Shown here in pieces: positions 15,812 through 23,705 of a stretch of DNA of 64,000 nt. The notes under the pieces were generated by a model. That model was not told the origin of the DNA, made no database searches, and was given only the letters and a program-made list of their open reading frames with translations. Source of the DNA: Lachnospiraceae bacterium (GTDB lineage Bacteria > Bacillota > Clostridia > Lachnospirales > Lachnospiraceae); contig JAQVCW010000004.1 in assembly GCA_028689585.1 (NCBI GenBank), forward strand, positions 62,001 to 126,000, in the 5' to 3' direction. Positions within the stretch are counted from its first letter, which is position 1; each line of letters starts with the position of its first letter. Position numbers and translations under genes: made by a program.

Positions 15812-16828
15812 ATGATGACAATTGGCCAGATAGCTGAAATGGCGGGGGTTTCCAAGTCTACGGTGTCCCGCGTACTGAATCACAGCGGGTATGTAAATGA
15901 AGGAACCCGCAGCAGAGTTGAGAAGATTATAGAGGATTATCACTATTCGCCATCCGCGACGGCGCAAAATCTGTCGCGAAGAGAGACCAATACGATCGGC
16001 GTTGTGGTGCCGGAGCTGGAGAATGCTTTTTTCGGTGAAGTTCTGGCCGGCGTGGCAGAGATAGTGGATCAGAATAATTATACGATGATCGTGTGCAACA
16101 CCGGCAATAATGCGGAGAAAGAAAAGGCTGCATTGGAGATGATGGAGCAGCAGCGTGTCAAAGGCGTGATCTTAACGCCGGCGATCGGTTATTCTGATGC
16201 AGAAGCGGCAAAATCCATACGCATTCAGCTTAAAAATCTGAAGATCCCTGTGGTGATCGTGGACCGGGAGATAAAGGATGTGCCGTGGGATGGAGTTTTC
16301 TATGAGAATTTCGAAAGCGGCTATCTGGCTGCCGAGCATTTGATACAGCAGGGGAAAAAGGTGATCGGAATGATTACCGGGGATATGGATCTGAAGCATG
16401 CAAGGGAACGCTACCGGGGGTACGTGCAGGCGATGGAGGATCATGGCCTGACGGTTAGAAAAGAGTATGTCTACGAGGGCATGTATTCTCCGGATATCAC
16501 CTGTGAAATAACCAAAAAGATGATTTGGTCCGGCGATTTCCCGGAAGCACTGGTGTTATCCAACAATGTAACCACGTTAGGCTTTATAAAGGGCCTGAAG
16601 GAGTGCGGTCAGGAACTGAATGAACAGATCGCATTCGTAGGGATTGACCATATTCCGGTGCTGGATATGATCGGCTATCAATATGACTGCGTTACGCGGG
16701 ATATGAAGGGGATGGGAAGAACGGCGATGGAGCTTTTGATTGATCGTCTGGAAAATCCGAAGCGGGAAAGAAAGATATATATGATATCCTGCATCACAAA
16801 ATTTAGTAAAGGGGGGACGGTTCTCTGA
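15812..16828 (+). CDS. LacI-family transcriptional regulator, C-terminus read into a palindromic repeat
   Basis: A 338-residue repressor. The N-terminal helix-turn-helix (TIGQIAEMAGVSKSTVSRVL) is followed by a sugar-binding domain (about 60-330). It probably controls the transporter operon at 11942 through the CCGG operators there. The last residues (SKGGTVL) and the stop are encoded by the palindromic repeat at 16808, so the original C-terminal end has been replaced by insert sequence. The DNA-binding and sensing domains look whole, so the protein may still work. The ATG is preceded by only a weak GAGAAAAAGTGAG. Confidence 0.9.
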   Translation: MMTIGQIAEMAGVSKSTVSRVLNHSGYVNEGTRSRVEKIIEDYHYSPSATAQNLSRRETNTIGVVVPELENAFFGEVLAGVAEIVDQNNYTMIVCNTGNNAEKEKAALEMMEQQRVKGVILTPAIGYSDAEAAKSIRIQLKNLKIPVVIVDREIKDVPWDGVFYENFESGYLAAEHLIQQGKKVIGMITGDMDLKHARERYRGYVQAMEDHGLTVRKEYVYEGMYSPDITCEITKKMIWSGDFPEALVLSNNVTTLGFIKGLKECGQELNEQIAFVGIDHIPVLDMIGYQYDCVTRDMKGMGRTAMELLIDRLENPKRERKIYMISCITKFSKGGTVL

Positions 16829-16890
16829 AAATCAGAGAACCGTCCCCCCTTTCGTCGGGAACCGTCCCTCCCTCAGAGAACCGTCCCCAT
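16808..16890 (-). repeat. GGGGACGGTTCTC palindromic element, copy 2 (opposite orientation)
   Basis: A perfect 21-bp inverted repeat with AAA loop (arms 16808-16828 and 16832-16852) is followed by a partial unit ending CAGAGAACCGTCCCCAT at 16890. It is the reverse orientation of the element at 11608-11670. It supplies the stop codon of the lacI gene and separates the convergent lacI and epimerase genes, so it may also terminate both. Confidence 0.85.
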
Positions 16891-16900
16891 TTCAACTGGA

Positions 16901-17767
16901 TCAACCGAATACGTGTCTCAGGAACTGCACTGAGTTAGCTACATCCTCATCCAGCTTCGCTTCAGAAGCGCCTTCGCTGATATCGTGCCAGATCTTGATA
17001 TCAGCTCCCACTTCGCCGCCCATCATAACGAACGGTTCCATGATAATATCTTTGTCATAGCCTGCTTTTTTCAATGCAGTACCGATTTCATACCATGGCA
17101 TATTTCCTTTGCCGGGCACTTTTCGATTCCGCTCTCCCACATGGAAGTGTCCAAGGAGATCACCGGCGGTGGCGATGGCTTCGGTCATGCTGTCTTCTTC
17201 AATGTTCATGTGGAAGGTATCCAGCATGATCTTTACAGAAGGAACATCTACCTCGGTCACAAATTTGCGGGCCTCCGCAGCGGTATTGATCAGGTAGCCT
17301 TCAAAACGGTTCAGAACCTCCAGGTTGAAATCAACGCCCCGGTCCAGAGCCATCTTTCCTACGGTGCGGACATTTGCCACACTGTTGGCCCAGTCACCGG
17401 CCTTGTCCACCGGTTTGCTGTAATCCACCGGCCAGTAGGAGTATACTCCTCCGCCGATTTTGTGAATATCCATCAATTCCAGCTTGCGGAAAATCTCACC
17501 GTAAAAATCAACTGCATTTTTTACAATTTCAGGATCACTGCTTCCCAGGTTGTATTGCGCGGAAGGGCCATAACCGGAAGTCAGCGCCAGTCCTTCTGCA
17601 TCCGCGATCGATTTCAGCTCTAAAAGCTCACTGTCGGATGCGTTGATCAGCGGAATGACAGACATTTCCAGAATGTCAAATCCCAGCCGTTTTACCTTGC
17701 GGATATATTCTTTGTAATCTACCTGCCAGTTTTTGGTCCAGTAGGCATAATATATACCATATCTCAT
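16901..17767 (-). CDS. Ketose 3-epimerase (D-psicose/allulose 3-epimerase family)
   Basis: A 288-residue TIM barrel with strong full-length resemblance to the clostridial D-psicose 3-epimerases. It keeps metal ligands E150 (NLEVLNRFE), D183 (MLDTFHMN), H209 (GHFHVGERNR) and E244 (MEPFV), plus the family opening GIYYAYW. The reaction is C3 epimerisation of a free ketose, such as fructose/allulose or tagatose/sorbose. It is the last gene of the minus-strand operon with a dehydrogenase and a LacI regulator; 23 bases separate it from the dehydrogenase. The preferred ketose cannot be told from the sequence. Confidence 0.9.
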   Translation of the reverse strand: MRYGIYYAYWTKNWQVDYKEYIRKVKRLGFDILEMSVIPLINASDSELLELKSIADAEGLALTSGYGPSAQYNLGSSDPEIVKNAVDFYGEIFRKLELMDIHKIGGGVYSYWPVDYSKPVDKAGDWANSVANVRTVGKMALDRGVDFNLEVLNRFEGYLINTAAEARKFVTEVDVPSVKIMLDTFHMNIEEDSMTEAIATAGDLLGHFHVGERNRKVPGKGNMPWYEIGTALKKAGYDKDIIMEPFVMMGGEVGADIKIWHDISEGASEAKLDEDVANSVQFLRHVFG

Positions 17768-17790
17768 AGAGTCATACCCTCCTTAGCAGA

Positions 17791-18822
17791 TCAGTCCTTG
17801 TTAGGATGAACGATAATCTTTAACTGTCCATGTCCGTGAAGCATCTGCTCCATTGCTTTGTCAAAATCAGCCAGATCGAAATGATGAGTAGCCAGATCAT
17901 CTACCTTGATGATACCGCTTTCCAGGTATTTTACTGCACGGTCAAAGCAGTGAATCTGGGCAAAGGATCCGAGAACCTTCAGCTCACTGTTGAAAATCTG
18001 ATAAGGGCTGAGCGTGATCTTGTCATCGCTGGCTGCTACGCCGTAGACAATGACTTTGCCGGCCTGCTTCGGGAAATTGAAGCACTGTTCCAGAACACGG
18101 GGATTTCCGGTAGCGTCTACTACGATATCGAAGCCCTTCGGGAACATTTCTTTCAGAACCTTTGTGTGCTTGGAATAATCATTTTTGTCCATTTTGATGG
18201 TCTTTGCATAGCCGTCACGTTCGATCAGATCCAGCTTTTCCTGGGACGGTGCACATACCACAACATTGGCAGCTCCGCCGTTTTTGATGAGCTGAGTCAG
18301 TAAAATGCCGGTGGGGCCGGAGCCGAATATCAAAACATCATCACCGCAGTGGACATCAATTACGTCCATACCGTGAACAGCACAGGCCAGAGGCTCTGAA
18401 AAACATGCCTGGTCAAAGGTCAGATTATCACTGATGTGATATACCTTGTTTTCATTGACTACCACGTATTCTGCAAATCCTCCAGGGCCGTTGCATCCAA
18501 GAGAATAGAAGTTCTCACAGAACAGAGGCATATCTTTCTTACAATAATAGCAGTCACCGCATTCTACGGCATTGTCGGCAGTTACACGGTCGCCCACTTT
18601 GAAATCGGCTACGTGTTCTCCGACTTCCACGATCATACCGGCAAATTCATGCCCGGGAGTAAGCGGAAAACGGGAGATAAAATCGCCCTCATGGATGTGA
18701 GCGTCAGTACGGCAGATACCACAGGAGTATACTTTGATCAGAACCTGATTGCATTTTACTTCTGGTTTTGGTACTTCCATTACTTCATAGTTGCGTGGCT
18801 CATGATAAACTACAGCCTTCAT
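17791..18822 (-). CDS. Zinc-dependent polyol/sugar dehydrogenase (MDR family)
   Basis: A 343-residue medium-chain dehydrogenase. Catalytic zinc site C37, H58, E59 (PGHEF); structural zinc Cys 88, 91, 94 and 102; nucleotide fold FGSGPTGILL. It resembles D-arabinitol and sorbitol dehydrogenases. The AAAAGGAGGG ribosome site is clear on the minus strand. It lies between a LacI regulator and a ketose 3-epimerase. The natural reading is that it oxidises a polyol to the ketose that the epimerase then uses, or reduces the epimerised ketose. Substrate inferred only. Confidence 0.87.
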   Translation of the reverse strand: MKAVVYHEPRNYEVMEVPKPEVKCNQVLIKVYSCGICRTDAHIHEGDFISRFPLTPGHEFAGMIVEVGEHVADFKVGDRVTADNAVECGDCYYCKKDMPLFCENFYSLGCNGPGGFAEYVVVNENKVYHISDNLTFDQACFSEPLACAVHGMDVIDVHCGDDVLIFGSGPTGILLTQLIKNGGAANVVVCAPSQEKLDLIERDGYAKTIKMDKNDYSKHTKVLKEMFPKGFDIVVDATGNPRVLEQCFNFPKQAGKVIVYGVAASDDKITLSPYQIFNSELKVLGSFAQIHCFDRAVKYLESGIIKVDDLATHHFDLADFDKAMEQMLHGHGQLKIIVHPNKD

Positions 18823-18870
18823 GATAAAACCCTCCTTTTAGTTGATTATTTAATAGATAAAAGCTATATA

Positions 18871-19896
18871 CTATTCACCGGTCATGCAGAAGCCGGATGA
18901 CTTGCGGATGACCAGTTTGGTATCGAGATAATGTGCGGAAAGATCATCTTCTGCACCATGAATAATCTGCACCAGCATCTGGGCGGCCTGCTTTCCAAGC
19001 TCATAGCCATGCTGGTCGATGGTGGTAATGCCCGGATAAGTGGTGCTGGAGATACAGGAATTGGAGTATCCTACGACAGAATAATCTCTGGGCATCCGGT
19101 ATCCATGCTCCAGCAGAGCATGCACGGCGCCTACCGCCATCTGATCGGTGGCCGCTACCACTGCGCTGGGAGCCTTGGACAGCTCCATGATTTTCTTCAT
19201 GGCAGAAAAACCTCCGGCCTCATACTCTTTGGCATCCCGGAAGATCCACTGTCCTGCCGGGCCCAGTCCCAGATGCTCCATTGCGTGACAAAAGCCCCGT
19301 TCCTTCTGGATATAGGTGTTCAGTGGAACGCTCGAGCTGATAAAAGCGATATTGCGGTGGCCCAGGGAATGCAGATATTTGATGGCCTGATAGATGCCTC
19401 CCGCTTCCTGGCTGCCGATGCTGGATACTTTTCCATCCAGCATGTCATCATTGACCATCAGGACCGGAAGACTGCGGCGCAGCTCTGCCAGATGATCGCT
19501 GAGGGACGGATTCGACGGGCGGCTGCCCACAAAAATCATGCCAGCCACCTGCTGAGAGCGGAGCGTGGTAATATATCGCTTTTCTCTGGACAGGTTCTGA
19601 TCTGTATTGCACAGAAAGGAAACAAATCCGCATTCGGTAAGATAATCCTCAATCCCTCTGACAATGGGCGGATAATATACATTGTTGATATCAGGAACGA
19701 TTACGCCGATCGTAGTGGTCTGATTGGTAGTCAGAGCCTTGGCCATATTATTCGGGACATAGTTTAGTTCTGCTATGGTTTTTGCAATGCGTTCCTGGCG
19801 GTCCGGTGAAACGAGATGCGGCTGATTTAAATAACGGGATACTGTAGCTGTAGATACCCCGGCCGAGTTTGCCACATCGGAAATCGTTAATCCCAC
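18871..19896 (-). CDS. LacI-family transcriptional regulator
   Basis: About 341 residues: helix-turn-helix (TISDVANSAGVSTATVSRYL) and a PurR/LacI-type effector domain (about 60-335). I chose the GTG at 19894-19896 as start because GGAGG lies 8 bases upstream; an in-frame TTG at 19900-19902 is only 3 bases from that site. It heads the dehydrogenase/epimerase operon. A CG-centred operator lies just downstream of its own promoter, so it very likely represses itself and that operon, and perhaps the divergent operon starting at 20255. Confidence 0.92.
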   Translation of the reverse strand: MGLTISDVANSAGVSTATVSRYLNQPHLVSPDRQERIAKTIAELNYVPNNMAKALTTNQTTTIGVIVPDINNVYYPPIVRGIEDYLTECGFVSFLCNTDQNLSREKRYITTLRSQQVAGMIFVGSRPSNPSLSDHLAELRRSLPVLMVNDDMLDGKVSSIGSQEAGGIYQAIKYLHSLGHRNIAFISSSVPLNTYIQKERGFCHAMEHLGLGPAGQWIFRDAKEYEAGGFSAMKKIMELSKAPSAVVAATDQMAVGAVHALLEHGYRMPRDYSVVGYSNSCISSTTYPGITTIDQHGYELGKQAAQMLVQIIHGAEDDLSAHYLDTKLVIRKSSGFCMTGE

Positions 19897-20004
19897 AAGC
19901 AATACCTCCCTCTGGTTCAGAAATGCGCTGTGCTCCTGGTGCGCTGCTAAGTACCAGCGATACTGTCCAGCCTGAATTTGGGAACATTCTGCGCTCCTTT
20001 ATTG

Positions 20005-20024
20005 AAATGTAATCGCTTACATTT
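20005..20024. promoter_or_regulatory. LacI-type operator between divergent operons
   Basis: AAATGTAATCGCTTACATTT: 8-bp inverted arms around a CG centre, typical of LacI-family sites. It lies about 10 bases after the -10 box of the minus-strand lacI promoter, a position that would block transcription. Confidence 0.8.
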
Positions 20025-20035
20025 GCTATGGTTTT

Positions 20036-20064
20036 ATTATACTGATAATAAGAAGATGTGTCAA
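20036..20064 (-). promoter_or_regulatory. Promoter of lacI/dehydrogenase/epimerase operon
   Basis: On the minus strand: TTGACA (20064-20059), 17-base spacer, TATAAT (20041-20036). A near-consensus sigma-70 promoter reading toward the lacI gene. Confidence 0.85.
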
Positions 20065-20157
20065 GTTAAAATATCCAATAAAAAGAGAGAAAATGTTAAA
20101 AATATAGAAGATTTAACAAAAGAACAAAGATATATTGGAAAAATAGATGTATTTCTA

Positions 20158-20187
20158 TTGACAAAGAACAGACATGACGGTTATAAT
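20158..20187 (+). promoter_or_regulatory. Promoter of the shikimate-dehydrogenase-like operon
   Basis: TTGACA (20158-20163), 18 bases, TATAAT (20182-20187). A near-consensus promoter reading toward 20255. It rules out the longer frame from 20174, which would start inside the promoter. Confidence 0.85.
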
Positions 20188-20189
20188 AT

Positions 20190-20209
20190 TACTATGTTAC
20201 TACATAGTA
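20190..20209. promoter_or_regulatory. Operator-like palindrome at the transcription start
   Basis: TACTATGT, four bases, ACATAGTA. It sits immediately after the -10 box at 20182. Its sequence differs from the LacI-type site at 20005, so a different regulator, not encoded nearby in an obvious form, may bind. Confidence 0.55.
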
Positions 20210-20254
20210 ATAATTAACCAAATGGAATACAAGATGAAAGAGGTTGAAAACAAA

Positions 20255-21193
20255 ATGGCGAATATTTATGAAAAAGCAACGCAACCAACAATTTATTTTA
20301 TTGGAGTAACGACAGGAAGTTCCTCCATCATGAAAGTATTTCCGAAGTGGGCACAGGCGCTGGGGTTGAAGGATGCAGTGATCAAAGGAATTGATTTTAA
20401 ACCTCATTCATCCGCTGAGGAATACAGAGAAGCAGTGACTTTTATTAAAAATGATCCCCTGTCAATGGGAGCGCTGGTTACAACACACAAAATCGATCTT
20501 TATAGAACGTGTGAAGATTTGTTTGACTATGTAGATCCTTTTGCAAAACAACTGGGTGAAGTTTCTTCTATTTCTAAAAAGGACGGAAAATATTGTGCAC
20601 ATGCCAAGGATCCTATTTCCAGCGGACTGGCATTGGAGAATTTTGTTCCGGCAAATTACTGGACCGATTTTGACGGAGACGTATTGCTGCTGGGAGCAGG
20701 CGGAAGCTCTTTGGCTATGTCAGTTTACTTTACACAGGAGAAGTTCGGAGACAATGTTCCGAAGAAAATTATTATCGCAAACAGAAGCCAGCCAAGACTG
20801 GATGAAGCGAAGCGCATCTTAAATGGATTAAATCCGAAGACAAAATTTGAGTTTATCCTGAATCCCACACCGGCGGATAATGACAGAACATTGGCTTCTT
20901 TGAAACCTCATTCTGTGATCGTGAATGCCACCGGACTTGGCAAGGATGCTCCCGGCAGCCCGCTGACCGATGCGTGCCAGTTCCCCAAGGACAGTCTGGT
21001 ATGGGAAATCAACTACAGAGGCAACCTGCTGTTTAAGGATCAGGCAGAGGCACAGATGAAAGAAAAAAATCTTCATGTAGAGGGCGGATGGACTTACTTT
21101 ATCCACGGATGGACACAGGTAATCGCAGAAGTATTCCACATCTCAATTGAAGGGGAAATTCTGGAGCATTTGAGCGAGATCGCAAAGCAGTAA
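20255..21193 (+). CDS. Shikimate dehydrogenase-like protein
   Basis: About 312 residues of the AroE fold. The substrate domain includes GALVTTHKIDLY, where the lysine matches the AroE catalytic lysine region, and AKDPISSGLALENF in place of the usual TDGxG loop. The nucleotide domain has LLGAGGSSLAM and ANRSQPRLDEAKRI. Other aromatic-pathway genes are absent, and it lies in a sugar operon, so it probably oxidises or reduces a cyclic polyol or sugar derivative rather than shikimate. ATG 20255 was chosen (AAAGAGG upstream); ATG 20234 is an alternative. Function uncertain. Confidence 0.7.
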   Translation: MANIYEKATQPTIYFIGVTTGSSSIMKVFPKWAQALGLKDAVIKGIDFKPHSSAEEYREAVTFIKNDPLSMGALVTTHKIDLYRTCEDLFDYVDPFAKQLGEVSSISKKDGKYCAHAKDPISSGLALENFVPANYWTDFDGDVLLLGAGGSSLAMSVYFTQEKFGDNVPKKIIIANRSQPRLDEAKRILNGLNPKTKFEFILNPTPADNDRTLASLKPHSVIVNATGLGKDAPGSPLTDACQFPKDSLVWEINYRGNLLFKDQAEAQMKEKNLHVEGGWTYFIHGWTQVIAEVFHISIEGEILEHLSEIAKQ

Positions 21194-21229
21194 GATCAGT
21201 ATTTAAATAAAGAAAGGAAAGAACAGATA

Positions 21230-21808
21230 ATGAATAATTTTAACTGGGACGGAACGTTTTCCGTAGATTTCAGCTTTCAGGATGGAATGTCCAAAACGGC
21301 AGAGATTACACAGCGCCATTTATCACAGATGAAAGCAATGTATCAGGATCAGGCGGCAGTAGAAGAAATTCTGAAAACAGGAGATCCTGTGATCTATGAA
21401 TTTTATGAACTGGGCTGTCCGGAGCGGGAAGGGGATCTGGCCTTCGGCACTACGATGATTCATCCGGGCAAGATCGGAAATGAATATTACATGACAAAGG
21501 GACATTTTCATAATATTGTGAACACATCTGAAGTGTATTATACCATGCAGGGCAAGGGCTTCATGCTGATGGAAAACATGGAAGGGGACTGGATGGCAGA
21601 ACCTCTGGAAAAAGGAAAGGCTGTCTATGTGCCGAGAGGATATGCTCACCGTACTATCAATACCGGAGATGAGACTTTGATCGCATTCTTCACCTTCGCA
21701 GCAGATGCAGGACATGATTACGGAACCATCGAGACCAAGGGCTACCGCAATGTCATTCTGGAAAAAGATGGAAAGCCGGTCATCGAGCCGAACCCGAAGT
21801 GGAAATAA
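21230..21808 (+). CDS. Cupin-type glucose-6-phosphate isomerase family protein
   Basis: A 192-residue cupin of the archaeal-type phosphoglucose isomerase family (GPI, Pfam PF06560). Metal ligands are HFH in TKGHFHN, the Glu in SEVYY and the His in PRGYAHR. Known members isomerise glucose-6-phosphate and fructose-6-phosphate. In Firmicute sugar operons, relatives may act on other phosphorylated or free aldoses. GAAAGGAAAG precedes the ATG. It follows the shikimate-dehydrogenase-like gene by 36 bases, in the same operon. Confidence 0.85.
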   Translation: MNNFNWDGTFSVDFSFQDGMSKTAEITQRHLSQMKAMYQDQAAVEEILKTGDPVIYEFYELGCPEREGDLAFGTTMIHPGKIGNEYYMTKGHFHNIVNTSEVYYTMQGKGFMLMENMEGDWMAEPLEKGKAVYVPRGYAHRTINTGDETLIAFFTFAADAGHDYGTIETKGYRNVILEKDGKPVIEPNPKWK

Positions 21809-21918
21809 AATGTGCAGGAGTGCGCATTGGAGAAATTTCATAAAAAGCTTGGGAGTGTGCAGCGGCGGAAGCAGGCGGACACACAAGTGAGCATGATGAT
21901 GGAAACAGGAAAATTAAG

Positions 21919-22872
21919 ATGAAAAATATAGTGACTGTTTTAGGCAAAATCTCAGGAGAACAACTGGGATTTTGCCAGTGCCATGAGCACTTGCTGATCA
22001 GTAAAGGAAAGTCATACCAGGTGAATCCGGTTTTATTTATGGATGAGGTTGACAAAAGCACAGAAGAGGTAACGTCTTACCGGGCTGCGGGAGGCTGCAG
22101 CCTGGTGGATGCGCAGCCGGTGGGCTGCGGCCGGATGGCAGAAGGACTTGTGTCCATTTCAAAAGAAACAGGGGTACATATCATTGCATCCACTGGTTTC
22201 CATAAGCTGTCCTTTTATCCGGAAAAACATTGGATCTTCGGTAAGAGCAGAGAACAGATGAGGGAAATATTCCGGCAGGAACTGCTGGAGGGCATGTATG
22301 TGGATGCGGATCAGAAGGAGCCGGAACAGCGGATACCCAACCGGGCCGGGCAGATCAAGACAGCGCTGGATACGGAAGGGCTGACCGAAAGGTATCGGAC
22401 TCTGTTCCTGGCGGCGGCGGACGCGGCGAAGGAAACCGGCGCTCCGGTGATGATCCATGTGGAGAATGGAACGGATCCCAGAGAACTGCTGGGGCTGCTT
22501 CTGAAAGAAGGGGTTCGGGCGGAACAGATGATATTCTGCCATATGGACAGGGCATGCAAAGAACTGTCATGGCACGAAGAGGTGGCCTCCACAGGCGCTT
22601 ATCTGGAATATGACACCATCGGCCGGTTCAAGTACCACAGTGATGAGCGGGAAATCGAGATCATACGGCATATGTGTAGCCAGGGCTATGAAGACAGGCT
22701 GCTGTTTTCGCTGGATACCACCAGGGCGCGGCTGGCTTCCTATGGAGGGAGCCTTGGTCTGGTCTATTTGATTGACAGCTTTTTGCCCAAGATGGCAGCA
22801 GCCGGCATCCCGGAGGAAAAAGCAGAGCAGATGATACGCAGGAACAGTGCGAAGGCATTTGCCTGGAAATAA
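21919..22872 (+). CDS. Phosphotriesterase-family metal-dependent hydrolase (possible sugar lactonase) 2
   Basis: A 317-residue divergent paralogue of the protein at 9371. Metal ligands: HEH in CHEHLL, Lys in QIKTALD, His in MIHVENG, His in FCHMDRA, Asp in SLDTTRARL. It belongs to a different branch from the first copy (for example GCSLVDAQPVG in place of the first protein's GVRTLVEQTPVC). It lies between the cupin isomerase and the KDPG-type aldolase, which suggests opening of a sugar or aldonate lactone before aldol cleavage. The ribosome site is weak (CAGGAAAA). The preceding 110-base gap shows no other feature. Confidence 0.82.
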   Translation: MKNIVTVLGKISGEQLGFCQCHEHLLISKGKSYQVNPVLFMDEVDKSTEEVTSYRAAGGCSLVDAQPVGCGRMAEGLVSISKETGVHIIASTGFHKLSFYPEKHWIFGKSREQMREIFRQELLEGMYVDADQKEPEQRIPNRAGQIKTALDTEGLTERYRTLFLAAADAAKETGAPVMIHVENGTDPRELLGLLLKEGVRAEQMIFCHMDRACKELSWHEEVASTGAYLEYDTIGRFKYHSDEREIEIIRHMCSQGYEDRLLFSLDTTRARLASYGGSLGLVYLIDSFLPKMAAAGIPEEKAEQMIRRNSAKAFAWK

Positions 22873-22889
22873 AAAACAGAGTGTGAAAA

Positions 22890-23027
22890 CTTGACATACA
22901 GCGTCAGTCCATTTGCGAAGGCAAATTTAGGATGGACTGGTGTTTATAGATTGTGTCAGGTTTTCGCAGAAAACTTGACATGCAGCATCGGCCCATTTGC
23001 CGAAAGCAAATTTAGGATGGGCTGATG
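22890..23027 (+). repeat. Two tandem family-B hairpins before kdgA
   Basis: Two related units, each with ACTTGACAT followed by a long hairpin. In unit 1, CAGTCCAT (22905-22912) pairs with ATGGACTG (22932-22939), with an inner stem ATTTGC/GCAAAT. Unit 2 ends in a similar hairpin at 22986-23027 (CATCGGCCCAT / ATGGGCTGATG). Relatives occur at 2868-2905 and 34650-34690. They fill the 182-base gap before kdgA. Confidence 0.75.
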
Positions 23028-23054
23028 TTTAAAAACAGGAGGAGGAAAAATAGA

Positions 23055-23681
23055 ATGACAGATATTATGCAGCAGGTTGCGGAACGGAAGATCGTTCCGG
23101 TGGTAAAACTGGATCATGTGGAGGATGCAAAGCCGCTGGGCGAAGCATTATGTGCCGGAGGTCTTCCGGTGGCAGAGGTGACATTCCGTACCGATGCAGC
23201 GGAGGAATCCATCCGTATTATGAAAAAAGAATTTCCGGACATGATGGTGGGTGCGGGCACGGTTATCAATGTGGAACAGGCGAAGAGAGCACTGGATGCA
23301 GGTGCCACATTTATCGTATCCCCTGGCTTTTCCAGAAAAGTAACGGAATTTGCCATTGATCATCAGATTCCGGTCTTTCCGGGAACATGTACTCCTACAG
23401 AGGTGATGGCTGCCATGGAATATGGCCTGAAGGTAGTGAAATTCTTCCCGGCAAAACAGTATGGCGGTCTGGATACCATCAAGGCTCTGGCGGCTCCCTT
23501 CCCCAGCATGAAGTTTATGCCGACCGGAGGCATCAATGCCGGAAATATTCTGGAATACTTATCCTTCCAGAAGATCATTGCCTGCGGCGGAAGCTGGATG
23601 GTAAAGGATTCTCTGGTTCTGAACCATGAATTTGATAAAATCAGACAGTTGACTGCGGAAGCGGTAGAGCTGGTAAAATAA
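23055..23681 (+). CDS. kdgA: 2-keto-3-deoxy-6-phosphogluconate/galactonate aldolase
   Basis: A 208-residue class I aldolase of the KDPG/KHG family. Schiff-base lysine K129 (LKVVKFFPA) and catalytic E41 (AEVTFRT) are present, with the phosphate-binding segment PTGGINAGN. It splits 2-keto-3-deoxy-6-phospho-aldonates into pyruvate and glyceraldehyde-3-phosphate. With galactonate dehydratase (10459) it gives a DeLey-Doudoroff-type route. ATG 23055 follows a strong AGGAGGAGG; the frame open from 23025 would start in the hairpin. The kinase normally paired with it is present only as a 3' fragment at 29486. Confidence 0.93.
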   Translation: MTDIMQQVAERKIVPVVKLDHVEDAKPLGEALCAGGLPVAEVTFRTDAAEESIRIMKKEFPDMMVGAGTVINVEQAKRALDAGATFIVSPGFSRKVTEFAIDHQIPVFPGTCTPTEVMAAMEYGLKVVKFFPAKQYGGLDTIKALAAPFPSMKFMPTGGINAGNILEYLSFQKIIACGGSWMVKDSLVLNHEFDKIRQLTAEAVELVK

Positions 23682-23705
23682 TAGTAAAGGAAAAGAGGAT
23701 TGATC

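Noticed and set aside
18931-19767. 278-residue plus-strand open frame
   Set aside because: Antisense to the LacI gene, whose helix-turn-helix and effector domain are clear.
20255-21193. Shikimate dehydrogenase of aromatic amino acid synthesis
   Set aside because: The substrate-binding loops differ from AroE and the gene sits in a sugar-catabolic operon with no aromatic-pathway genes.
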